A DNA stretch of 12,719 nucleotides from Candidatus Heimdallarchaeota archaeon (lineage in GTDB: Archaea > Asgardarchaeota > Heimdallarchaeia > JABLTI01). The notes beneath the pieces are model-generated. The model did not search any database. It saw only the letters and a program-made list of their open reading frames with translations, and was not told the DNA's origin. The stretch spans positions 1 through 12,719 of the forward strand of contig DAOVHJ010000031.1 in the NCBI GenBank assembly GCA_030671945.1. Direction: 5' to 3'. Positions 5,848-11,990 of this stretch are shown piece by piece. The position numbers and the translations under genes are program-made. Each line of letters begins with the position of its first letter. Position 1 is the stretch's first letter.

Positions 5848-6855
5848 GTGGGAAACAAGACAATGGATATCCGAACAATATCAAGTCACAATTTTATTCC
5901 TGTAATCGATCCAGTTTTTCTTAAACAAAGCCCAGATGAATTCCTCGCGGAAAATGGCGGCTTTTTAAGTGAAGTTGCTGTAATTGGTAAATCCAGTTCT
6001 GGTTTTGTGCATTATAGAAGCGCAACAGCACCAACTGATCGTGAGACGAAAGAATTTTTCTCAACATTTTCAACCATCGCTGATTCCATCGGCATTAAGG
6101 TCTATGGCTTTGTAAATGGTTTAGCTGATTCATTTCTTGCAAAGAATCCTGGATATTCAGCAATAAAAGATGGTGGTAATCCAAACAATGATTTTGTTGA
6201 TCCCTTTAAAACTTCATATACTAATTACTTGAAATCAATAACTACAGAAATAATAGGTTTCCCCGTAAAAGGAATTGTACTTGATAACATTCGTTTCCCA
6301 AGAGAGGAATATAGTTTCTGTGAAAATTGTTGTAGAAGATTCTCTGAGCGATATGGTATTGAACGAATCTTTTCTTTAAGTGACTTGCAAAAAGATCCTA
6401 ATTTATTGAGTCAATGGAATACTTGGCGAAAAGATGCAATTGAAACCATTCTAAGAGAATTGTCTGAAAGCATTCAATCACAGAAAGCAATAGACTTAGA
6501 TATAACAATAGACATTGATCCAACAATGAATGCAGCAAAAGGAGCCCTAGATCATTTTGGGCAAGATATTTCTGTAACAAGTAAATACGGTAATCCAACA
6601 ATTCACTTATCTGCATGGACCGCATTCCCAAATGCTGTAGATACTCCGGAATATCAATCATTGTTGAATAGTTTATCTTTTGCTAAGAATGTACAGAATC
6701 AATTGAACCTATTCATTTGGGGTGTAGAAGATGAAACACCCATAGCAATTATTGATGCGTTAAAAGAAGAATTACCAATCAACAGAGTATTCCTCCAAAA
6801 TCATTTTCCAGTTGATTATCAAAAACGCAGAGAAATACATTTGGGGTTATCATAA
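5848..6855 (+). CDS. TIM-barrel glycoside-hydrolase-like protein, no signal peptide
   Basis: The 335-residue protein resembles the putative glycoside-hydrolase TIM barrels (GHL-type). The tell-tale block is VKGIVLDNIRFPREEYSFCENCCRRFSERYG at about 140-170; in these families the D-x-IRFP strand end is followed by a cysteine-rich CFCxxC segment and a helix. Asp146 is the most likely active-site acid. Other barrel strands are visible, such as IKVYGFVNG at 83-91, DLDITIDIDP at 216-225 and LNLFIWGVED at 286-295. No secretion signal is present, so it acts inside the cell, unlike many relatives. The substrate is unknown and the assignment rests on this pattern only. The start is GTG 5848 with AGGTAG 6 bases upstream; ATG 5863 is the in-frame alternative. 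Confidence 0.62.
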   Translation: MGNKTMDIRTISSHNFIPVIDPVFLKQSPDEFLAENGGFLSEVAVIGKSSSGFVHYRSATAPTDRETKEFFSTFSTIADSIGIKVYGFVNGLADSFLAKNPGYSAIKDGGNPNNDFVDPFKTSYTNYLKSITTEIIGFPVKGIVLDNIRFPREEYSFCENCCRRFSERYGIERIFSLSDLQKDPNLLSQWNTWRKDAIETILRELSESIQSQKAIDLDITIDIDPTMNAAKGALDHFGQDISVTSKYGNPTIHLSAWTAFPNAVDTPEYQSLLNSLSFAKNVQNQLNLFIWGVEDETPIAIIDALKEELPINRVFLQNHFPVDYQKRREIHLGLS

Positions 6856-6946
6856 AAAACTTAAAATTAGTGGTTTTTATCCCCTTTTTTATTCTTATCT
6901 AAAATAAAAGATTAAAATACCTTAATGAAAAGCTAGAAATAACTAA

Positions 6947-6971
6947 TAATTCTATTTAAATAGTAGAATTA
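6947..6971. promoter_or_regulatory. TATA box embedded in a palindrome (candidate operator)
   Basis: TAATTCTA (6947-6954) and TAGAATTA (6964-6971) are perfect 8-bp arms around TTTAAATAG. The 12-base CTATTTAAATAG (6952-6963) is itself a perfect palindrome. The TATA core TATTTAAATA is centred about 30 bases before GTG 6988, the right place for a nearly leaderless mRNA. A dimeric repressor bound here would block TBP. Confidence 0.45.
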
Positions 6972-6987
6972 ACTGGTAGAAAACTAG

Positions 6988-8217
6988 GTGTCGAATCATT
7001 TGCCAGAAGAAGTATTTGTTAAAAATATAGATAGACTTGAAACGATTTACTCGACCTTTATTAAAGGTGAAACAAATCCACAACAAGAAGCTGAATTACG
7101 TATTGAACTAATTGATACTATATCAAATTTGGAAGCATCAATTATCGGAGAAAAAGAGCACAATGCAGAATTCATAGGACTTCTTGAAACAGTTAGAGAA
7201 ATTGTTTTGAATTGGGATCCATACGGACATTGGTTTAGACAACATAAAGAGCTAGTAGATCTAAATTATGATATAATAGTAAAGGGAAAGAATGTTGTTT
7301 TTACTCAAAACCAAGAATCATCTGGAGAAGCTTCAAGATTAAAGAAAGAATTAGCTTCATTAAAATCAGAATTAAGTGATTTGAGATCTCTGATGAGTAG
7401 CTTAGTTAAAGAGAAAGCTATAGAAGTTCCTGAAGACGTTCAAGAAATAGTAGAAAAAACTGATTCACTACCAATTGTAGATGAATCTTTAGTAAGTATA
7501 ACTGAACCTCAGGTAGAACCAGAACCAATAGAATCGGATCCACCGTTAATTCTTCCAATTGTGAATGAAGAACCAGAAGTAGAGGAAAGCATACCAACTA
7601 TACAAGAAACTCAAATCGAACAGATACCAGAGCAACCTATTGAAGAAGAAACAGAAGATTCGGATATTATTGCTTCAGATTCTACTTTACAAAAATTATC
7701 GGAAACAATAAGTCCTGAAGCCCAACCCTCCAGAGTTTTAAGTCAAATGAAATCAATAATTCATGAAGCTGAAGAAGAAACTGAGAAACAATTAACTGAT
7801 TTTAAAGAAAAATTACTAGAAACTACCACAACACCTCCAGTTGTAGAAGCTGAAGCATCAGAAATAATACCTGAAATACCTGTTCTTACACCTCCGATTG
7901 TTGAAGAACAACCTACAACAACTGAAGAGCAAACAAAAGAAAGCTCTGGTGATAGTTGGGTAAAACCGTCAGAAATTTTGAAGCAAAAGGAAACACGTGA
8001 TCCATACGCCGCCTCTACAGTAGATCCATATATGCAACTCTTGACTCTAGAAGCTGAAAAATATCGTTTGGAGAAAGAAATAGAAAAGAATGAAACTGAT
8101 TTCCAGGAAGGCTTGAAGAGCAAGCAAGAATTCGATGAAAGCATACAAAGAATAAATTCTGAATTAGCAGTTGTTCGAGATCAGATTGAGGAATTAAGAA
8201 AGCAGTTAACTTCTTAA
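6988..8217 (+). CDS. Acidic protein with coiled coils and Pro/Glu/Thr-rich linkers
   Basis: I recognise no family. The 409 residues divide into a helical N-terminal part (1-107, including WDPYGHWFRQHKELVDL), a coiled coil at about 113-143, an acidic Pro/Glu/Thr-rich linker at 144-235, a short helical segment at 245-277, a second such linker at 278-345 and a C-terminal coiled coil at 347-408. No cysteine, membrane segment or catalytic motif is seen. The final coiled coil contains FQEGLKSKQEFDESIQRINSEL, a SHOCT-like helix-turn-helix pattern like those in the zinc-ribbon protein at 10152. A scaffold role is inferred. The start is GTG 6988, fitted to the TATA box at 6952-6963. The next gene begins 52 bases after the stop and is probably on the same transcript. 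Confidence 0.7.
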   Translation: MSNHLPEEVFVKNIDRLETIYSTFIKGETNPQQEAELRIELIDTISNLEASIIGEKEHNAEFIGLLETVREIVLNWDPYGHWFRQHKELVDLNYDIIVKGKNVVFTQNQESSGEASRLKKELASLKSELSDLRSLMSSLVKEKAIEVPEDVQEIVEKTDSLPIVDESLVSITEPQVEPEPIESDPPLILPIVNEEPEVEESIPTIQETQIEQIPEQPIEEETEDSDIIASDSTLQKLSETISPEAQPSRVLSQMKSIIHEAEEETEKQLTDFKEKLLETTTTPPVVEAEASEIIPEIPVLTPPIVEEQPTTTEEQTKESSGDSWVKPSEILKQKETRDPYAASTVDPYMQLLTLEAEKYRLEKEIEKNETDFQEGLKSKQEFDESIQRINSELAVVRDQIEELRKQLTS

Positions 8218-8269
8218 TTGTTATTGATAATAATTCATTGTTTAGTAAAAAACTAAGTGGTAGTTGAAA

Positions 8270-8704
8270 ATGAAAACAATGGAAATGGAACTACAGAAAG
8301 TTCATTTGATAAGATTGGAAAAAGACGAAGAACTACTTACAAGCATCCTAGAATATGTTAAAAAGAAAAACATCTTGGCTGGCTATTTAACTGGAATAGG
8401 CGCACTTGGTAAAGGAAAAATTGGATATTTTGACATTAAAAGTAAGAAGTATTTACATATCCCATTCAAGGAAGTAGAGCTTCTAGCTTGTACAGGTAAC
8501 ATTGCAAAAAATAAGGACACTCAAGAACCCGTCGCTCACATACATGTTTTAATTGGAGAGAAAGATGGTAAAAGTCTTGGAGGGCATTTAGTAGAAGGCA
8601 TCGTATCCGTTACTGCAGAAATCTATCTTGTAGAAACAAAACCAGGTGTCTTTAGAACTAAAGATGAAGAAAATGGATTATATTTACTGAATCCTAAAAA
8701 TTAG
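8270..8704 (+). CDS. PPC/DUF296 domain protein
   Basis: The whole protein (144 residues) is one PPC domain (plants-and-prokaryotes conserved, DUF296). Family marks are visible: HLIRLEKDEELLTSIL at about 12-27, GIGALGKGKIGYFD at 42-55, ELLACTGNI at 70-78, then AHIHVLIGEKDGKSLGGHL at 89-107. The three His of HIH and GGH (90, 92, 106) cluster in known structures and can hold a metal ion; the family forms trimers. In plants the domain belongs to AT-hook proteins; prokaryotic copies stand alone and their function is unsettled. GTGGTAG at 8257-8263 supports ATG 8270; TTG 8264 and ATG 8279 are alternatives. It lies close behind the acidic coiled-coil gene and ahead of a bidirectional terminator. Confidence 0.85.
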   Translation: MKTMEMELQKVHLIRLEKDEELLTSILEYVKKKNILAGYLTGIGALGKGKIGYFDIKSKKYLHIPFKEVELLACTGNIAKNKDTQEPVAHIHVLIGEKDGKSLGGHLVEGIVSVTAEIYLVETKPGVFRTKDEENGLYLLNPKN

Positions 8705-8714
8705 ATAATAGATC

Positions 8715-8742
8715 GTGAGTGTAAGGAAATAATTCCACTCAC
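8715..8742. terminator. Bidirectional terminator between convergent genes
   Basis: GTGAGTG (8715-8721) and CACTCAC (8736-8742) form a 7-bp stem, with GGAA/TTCC available to extend the fold inward. On the + side it is followed by TCTTCTTTATT, and on the - side the sequence is also T-rich (CTAATTTTTAGG). The right arm covers the stop codon (8739-8741) of the minus-strand gene. Confidence 0.6.
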
Positions 8743-9149
8743 TCTTCTTTATTATTTCCAGCTGCTAGTTCCACCTTATAGATGCCAGATTTTCCGCTGA
8801 GAATTATTGGATCTGATTTTTTATCTCTAAAAAGACCACTTATGTTTACTTCATATACTCCTTTCTGTTTCAATTTGATAGTAGGAATATTATCATCATC
8901 TAAATCCTTGATTCTTTCACCCTCAACATCCTCTTTTATAAGTCTAGGAACAAAACCAAAACCAGTAGTATCAAACTGTTCAATTCTATCACGTTGTATC
9001 TTTAATGCAGCTTTTATTGTGCTAGCAGTTATTGTACCAGGTGTAGATAACGTTTTGAAAACCTTAGAACCACATTTGTAACATCCATTTGTAAGAAGTG
9101 TATGATCTTTCTCAAGTTTTGCATTGCATTTAGCGCATATAAATTCCAT
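8739..9149 (-). CDS. OapC-like zinc-ribbon protein (DUF2072 type)
   Basis: The N-terminal zinc ribbon CAKC-x14-CYKC uses Cys5, 8, 23 and 26 (MEFICAKCNAKLEKDHTLL...NGCYKCGSKVF). The C-terminal module GVYEVNISGLFRDKKSDPIILSGKSGIYKVEL (about 97-128) matches the second conserved block of the archaeal DUF2072/OapC family, whose members begin with the same ribbon and end with a GxYEI-x-L...G-x-Y-x-V-x-L repeat. A variable charged linker (about 40-95) lies between. The family was named for its neighbourhood near a replication origin in some archaea; its function is not established. AGGAG at 9158-9162 precedes the ATG at the usual distance. It lies downstream of uL16 on the same strand, but the 183-base gap suggests its own promoter. 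Confidence 0.72.
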   Translation of the reverse strand: MEFICAKCNAKLEKDHTLLTNGCYKCGSKVFKTLSTPGTITASTIKAALKIQRDRIEQFDTTGFGFVPRLIKEDVEGERIKDLDDDNIPTIKLKQKGVYEVNISGLFRDKKSDPIILSGKSGIYKVELAAGNNKEE

Positions 9150-9237
9150 TTAATTTCTCCTGATGAATGGCATCTTTAATCTTTGAGAATCTTTACCTCA
9201 TCCTCACAATGAATAACCTGTTTTCAATAAATTTAAC

Positions 9238-9275
9238 TTGAGATTATTCAAAGGTATATGTAGATATTATCTCAA
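9238..9275. repeat. Inverted repeat flanking a TATA-like sequence
   Basis: TTGAGAT (9238-9244) and ATCTCAA (9269-9275) are perfect arms with 24 bases between. On the minus strand the centre reads CATATACC, a possible TATA box for the zinc-ribbon gene starting at 9149, giving a leader of about 80 bases. It may instead be part of the uL16 3' region. Confidence 0.3.
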
Positions 9276-9332
9276 AGAAAAGAAGAAAATAAAAGAAGAA
9301 AAGAATAGGGCATAACAGAAAAAGTTTTTTTA

Positions 9333-9878
9333 TTATGCTTTTGCTGCTTTTGCCTTGAATTTTTGATAGATTTTCTCCCCAGCCTCAAAACGAATGTAAT
9401 AAGGTGTAGGAAGTTTGTCACCACCGATCTTCAAAGCTCGCTTTGCCATATCAATAAATTGGGGTTGAGTATGGATTGTAACTAATGGTTGATTAGCTCT
9501 TATTCGAGCTGCAAGATCCATTGGTTTCCCAAAAGCACGACGCATACCATCTTGTAATCTATCAGCACCTGCAAATGCCATCATTTTGTTTTCTCTCAAA
9601 ATATGATGAGGATAGATTCTGATAATGAAATGATAGTTTTCAGCACCAGCGTTTCGTTGCATGTGTCTGTTAGTCATCATTCTAGTAGCATCTAATGCAC
9701 AATGTCTTATTTGGCATGCTTCTTTAGAGAATAACGAAACTGTCACTGGGAATTTTGTGTTTTTATTACCAGCTTCAAAGCTAGTTATCTTTGATGCTGG
9801 AATGCTTCGAACAAATTTCTTTCGTGTATAGGGTGGTCCTGCAATTTTTGTGTAACATCTGGCGGGGCGTCTAGCCAT
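9333..9878 (-). CDS. rpl10e: 50S ribosomal protein uL16 (archaeal L10e)
   Basis: This is full-length archaeal uL16 (181 residues; usual about 170-185). It sits near the A site and the peptidyl-transferase centre and helps position aminoacyl-tRNA. The N-terminus MARRPARCYTKIAGPPYTRK is typical, and the signature NYHFIIRIYPHHILRENKMMAFAGADRLQDGMRRAFGKP at 81-119 is fully kept. The C-terminal end (FKAKAAKA) is basic. The start is firm: ATG at 9878-9876 follows GAGTTGAT with a TATA box further upstream. The gene stands alone, not inside a ribosomal operon, as is common for this protein in archaea. Confidence 0.96.
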   Translation of the reverse strand: MARRPARCYTKIAGPPYTRKKFVRSIPASKITSFEAGNKNTKFPVTVSLFSKEACQIRHCALDATRMMTNRHMQRNAGAENYHFIIRIYPHHILRENKMMAFAGADRLQDGMRRAFGKPMDLAARIRANQPLVTIHTQPQFIDMAKRALKIGGDKLPTPYYIRFEAGEKIYQKFKAKAAKA

Positions 9879-9916
9879 TTAAATCAACTCGCTACTATTC
9901 GACGGACATGTATATC

Positions 9917-9924
9917 ATTTAAAT
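9917..9924 (-). promoter_or_regulatory. TATA box of uL16
   Basis: ATTTAAAT is centred about 42 bases before the uL16 start on the minus strand. This predicts a start site near 9894 and a leader of about 16 bases, with GAGTTGAT just before the ATG as a weak ribosome-binding site. Confidence 0.5.
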
Positions 9925-10100
9925 CTTGTCATTTTGTGAAAAATTAATTTTCAAAACCTCTACTATATATAGAAAATATTGGCTTATTACAAGCTTTTTT
10001 GATGAAAAAAATGGTAATTTCCTATTATTTTTTGCTTGAGAATTCGAAATAATCAAAGAAATTCCGAACAGAATTCTTTTTTTATTTAAACGGCAAAAGA

Positions 10101-10115
10101 ATCTATAAGATATAA
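10101..10115 (+). promoter_or_regulatory. Probable promoter of the zinc-ribbon coiled-coil gene
   Basis: ATCTATAAGATATAA is a TATA-rich element 37-51 bases before ATG 10152. AGGAAG at 10136-10141 serves as the ribosome-binding site. The 273 bases between uL16 and this gene hold the two divergent promoters, and I see no further gene there. Confidence 0.4.
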
Positions 10116-10151
10116 TTGTAAACAAATAAAATACTAGGAAGTAATTACAAA

Positions 10152-10925
10152 ATGGTAGAATATCGTTGTCCTATTTGTGGTAAACCGGCTTTACCGAATT
10201 TCAAGTTCTGTAAGTCGTGTGGGGCTAGATTGCCCAAGGATATGTTTAAGGAAAAGAGAAAAACATCTCGTGATATTCATTCTTCAGCAATAAAGGATGA
10301 TTTTAGCTCATCGGCATCTCAAGAAACAAAAGCTATAGATTCCGAAATTGTTCAAGCTCTTGCAGTAAAAGGAAGAATGATTATAATTGATAAAGAAATG
10401 GATGAAATTTTGGAGGAAATTGAGAATTTAGAAGAGAGAGTAAAAGTAGGTTTGGTTCCAAAAGAAGATGCTATAGGTCGTGTTGATGAATTAAATAAAC
10501 GATTTGTAGAGATTAAAATTGAAAAGAAGAAGCTTTCCAAACGAGGAGCACCTATTCCTATTTTTGATCTTATGGAGAAAAAAGACCTCTCAAGGGAACG
10601 AATGTCAAAACTTGAAGGTCTAAAGAAAGAGAAAAGCATTAGTCAAAAAACATACGAAAAAATGGAACGCGAATACAAAACATCAATAGCTGATTCTGAA
10701 AGACAAATAACACACGAATTAGTCAATATGGAAAGCTGGAAGGATCAATTGAAGAAGGAATTAGCTCAGAAAAGAGAAACTTTGGAAACGTTGTTTGTTA
10801 GAAAATCTACAGGCGAATTATCCGAAGATGAATACAACGAACAAAGAGACGATTTATCTGAAGAAATTAAAGATTGGGAAGCAGCATACGAGGAACTAAA
10901 GAAAACCCTCAAAAAATTGAAGTGA
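10152..10925 (+). CDS. Zinc-ribbon protein with long coiled coil and SHOCT-like repeats
   Basis: The N-terminal zinc ribbon YRCPICGKPALPNFKFCKSCGARL uses Cys6, 9, 20 and 23. A Ser-rich linker (about 38-60) follows. From 62 to the end the protein is a long charged coiled coil. Three stretches show one pattern, a Gly or turn followed by an acidic helix start: VGLVPKEDAIGRVDEL (99-114), EKSISQKTYEKMEREY (160-175) and STGELSEDEYNEQRDDL (219-235). This resembles SHOCT modules (GxIseeEFexxKxxLL), which mediate oligomerisation. No enzyme domain, membrane segment or signal is seen, so an adaptor or assembly role is inferred. The gene faces the regulator gene at 10963, with a T-rich gap of 37 bases between. 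Confidence 0.75.
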   Translation: MVEYRCPICGKPALPNFKFCKSCGARLPKDMFKEKRKTSRDIHSSAIKDDFSSSASQETKAIDSEIVQALAVKGRMIIIDKEMDEILEEIENLEERVKVGLVPKEDAIGRVDELNKRFVEIKIEKKKLSKRGAPIPIFDLMEKKDLSRERMSKLEGLKKEKSISQKTYEKMEREYKTSIADSERQITHELVNMESWKDQLKKELAQKRETLETLFVRKSTGELSEDEYNEQRDDLSEEIKDWEAAYEELKKTLKKLK

Positions 10926-10962
10926 TTTTTTCCCACTTTATCTTTTTCTTTTTTTATCTAAA
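10926..10962 (+). terminator. T-rich termination region between convergent genes
   Basis: Directly after the stop codon come several T-runs (TTTTTTCCC, CTTTTTCTTTTTTTATC). Poly-T tracts of this kind are sufficient to end transcription by archaeal RNA polymerase. No hairpin is visible. Confidence 0.5.
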
Positions 10963-11670
10963 TCAGCTTTCTTTTTTTTCTTCTTCTTCCGCTTCTTCAA
11001 CATCTAAAGTAGTTTTCCAAGGACCTAATTTGATTTTTAGTGAGATATCTTCTGAATTGGGGCATTCTATTCTTAAGGAAATGCTGTGCAAATCTCGCTC
11101 AACGATTTCCGGAGACATACATCCTTCTTCTAATTTGTCTATGAGAAAACGAATATACCGCTCTGAGAGAACATTAAGACTTCCATTAATCAATTCTTTT
11201 CCTAATTCCCCAGGGAAGTATTTTACTGTTCTGCCATCTCGAATTACATCAATTAATTCAGCTTCAGATAACCGTAAAATATGGTGTCGAACAGTATCAT
11301 GATGAATAGATAATTTCACTGCAATTTCAGTTTGGTAACACCCAGGATCGTTTATTATATGATCAAACACCTTGGCTGCAGTACCATTTTTTAAAATAGC
11401 AAATGCTCTTTCTGCTGATTCAGAGCGTAGCATCTTGGGGTAATATAATCGCTTCCCACCAAATTTTTGTGATTTAATCAAACCGTCTTTTTCCAACATG
11501 CGTAAATGCCACGAGAGAGTTCCTTGTGGTTCTGCAAGTGTACTAACAATTTCGTAAAAGTATGATCCTGGAGTCTCACAAACAAGCTGATAAATACTTC
11601 TGCGCATAGGATGCATTAAAAGGGATAATCGCTTCTCACGATACTTTTTACTTGTGGACAGGGGATTCAT
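10963..11670 (-). CDS. Tandem winged-helix transcriptional regulator (ArsR-like)
   Basis: Two winged-helix DNA-binding domains lie in one chain. The first spans about 12-80 (LSLLMHPMRRSIYQLV...PQGTLSWHLRMLEKDGLIKSQKFGGKRLYYP) and the second about 87-154 (IINDPGCYQTEIAVKLSIHHDTVRHHILRLSEAELIDVIRDGRTVKYFP). Each has a recognition helix of the SWHLRxLExDGLI type and a basic wing. A helical linker and a beta-rich C-terminal part end in an acidic tail (VEEAEEEEKK). The domain organisation is common in archaea. No metal-binding cysteine pair of the ArsR metal-sensor kind stands out, so the signal is unknown. AGGAG ends one base before this ATG, an unusually close spacing, so the start is the best candidate but not certain. 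A 15-base palindrome just upstream suggests autoregulation. Confidence 0.85.
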   Translation of the reverse strand: MNPLSTSKKYREKRLSLLMHPMRRSIYQLVCETPGSYFYEIVSTLAEPQGTLSWHLRMLEKDGLIKSQKFGGKRLYYPKMLRSESAERAFAILKNGTAAKVFDHIINDPGCYQTEIAVKLSIHHDTVRHHILRLSEAELIDVIRDGRTVKYFPGELGKELINGSLNVLSERYIRFLIDKLEEGCMSPEIVERDLHSISLRIECPNSEDISLKIKLGPWKTTLDVEEAEEEEKKES

Positions 11671-11682
11671 ACTCCTATTACT

Positions 11683-11697
11683 GTTCTTTTGAAGAAC
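11683..11697. promoter_or_regulatory. Palindrome upstream of the winged-helix gene, candidate operator
   Basis: GTTCTT-TTG-AAGAAC is a perfect 6-bp dyad with a 3-base centre, 13-27 bases before the regulator's start codon. It would overlap the predicted transcription start, a position suited to a repressor binding as a dimer. That the regulator binds its own palindrome is inference. Confidence 0.45.
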
Positions 11698-11880
11698 TAT
11701 TTGACTTGCATATTTTTTCTTTTGTAATAATGTTTCGTTCTTCTCGCTTTATTGATAACAAAATCATACTATAATACTTTAACTTTTAGGTCGTCTTTTT
11801 CAAGGAAAAAAGTGTAAGAAACATCTCCTCTCATAAAAAAACAAGGGAAAAAGACCAAAAGATCACTTAAATAAATTGCC

Positions 11881-11887
11881 TATATAA
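11881..11887 (+). promoter_or_regulatory. Upstream TATA box for the AbrB/ACT gene
   Basis: TATATAA with the context CCTATATAAAG is a good TATA box. Its start site would be near 11910, inside the direct repeats and the second TATA box, giving a leader of about 80 bases. It is one of two possible promoters about 42 bases apart. Confidence 0.4.
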
Positions 11888-11900
11888 AGTAAAATAAGTA

Positions 11901-11920
11901 CAAAAAGTCTCAAAAAGTAA
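11901..11920. repeat. Two 10-base direct repeats next to a TATA box
   Basis: CAAAAAGTCT is followed at once by CAAAAAGTAA, so the 8-base core CAAAAAGT recurs with a 10-base period, one helical turn. The second copy ends just before the TATA box at 11921-11930, where BRE or regulator contacts would lie. Confidence 0.4.
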
Positions 11921-11930
11921 ATTATATAAA
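11921..11930 (+). promoter_or_regulatory. TATA box for the AbrB/ACT gene
   Basis: ATTATATAAA predicts a start near 11950 and a leader of about 40 bases, which would contain the hairpin at 11968-11981 and the ribosome-binding site. Confidence 0.5.
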
Positions 11931-11967
11931 CACCAAAGGTTTTAATTTAATGAAGATATTATTAAAT

Positions 11968-11985
11968 TCCTTAGTTAAGGAGAGG
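11968..11985 (+). promoter_or_regulatory. Strong Shine-Dalgarno partly enclosed in a hairpin
   Basis: AAGGAGAGG (11977-11985) lies 5 bases before ATG 11991 and is the clearest ribosome-binding site in the window. TCCTT (11968-11972) can pair with AAGGA (11977-11981) across the loop AGTT, which would hide half of it. Confidence 0.55.
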
Positions 11986-11990
11986 CATTA

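Larger units (their letters stand above)
11671..11990. other. 320-base divergent regulatory region, no gene seen
   Basis: This gap separates the minus-strand regulator from the plus-strand ACT protein. It holds the palindrome at 11683-11697, a long-loop inverted repeat GTCTTTTTC/GAAAAAGAC (11793-11801, 11847-11855), two TATA boxes facing right (about 11881 and 11923), two direct repeats and a hairpin over the ribosome-binding site. I see no ORF or RNA gene I can support. Confidence 0.6.

Noticed and set aside
7761..8144. A 127-codon Ser/Val-rich ORF antisense to the acidic protein
   Set aside because: It is the complement of Glu/Thr-rich codons and has no supporting signal.
9150..9225. Possible C/D-box small RNA (TGATGA near 9160 on +)
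   Set aside because: No D box (CTGA) at a suitable distance and no closing stem; the ATGA overlaps the ribosome-binding region of the minus-strand gene.
9919..10125. A 68-codon minus-strand ORF between uL16 and the zinc-ribbon gene
   Set aside because: It overlies both divergent promoters, has no ribosome-binding site, and its Phe/Lys/Ile-rich composition is what AT-rich noncoding DNA gives.
10874..11302. A 142-codon + strand ORF across the end of the zinc-ribbon gene and the regulator
   Set aside because: It is antisense to the well-supported winged-helix gene and runs through a T-rich terminator; the translation is Ser/Phe-rich low complexity.
11793..11855. 9-bp inverted repeat GTCTTTTTC/GAAAAAGAC
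   Set aside because: The arms are low-complexity and 45 bases apart; in purine/pyrimidine-rich DNA this is likely by chance.
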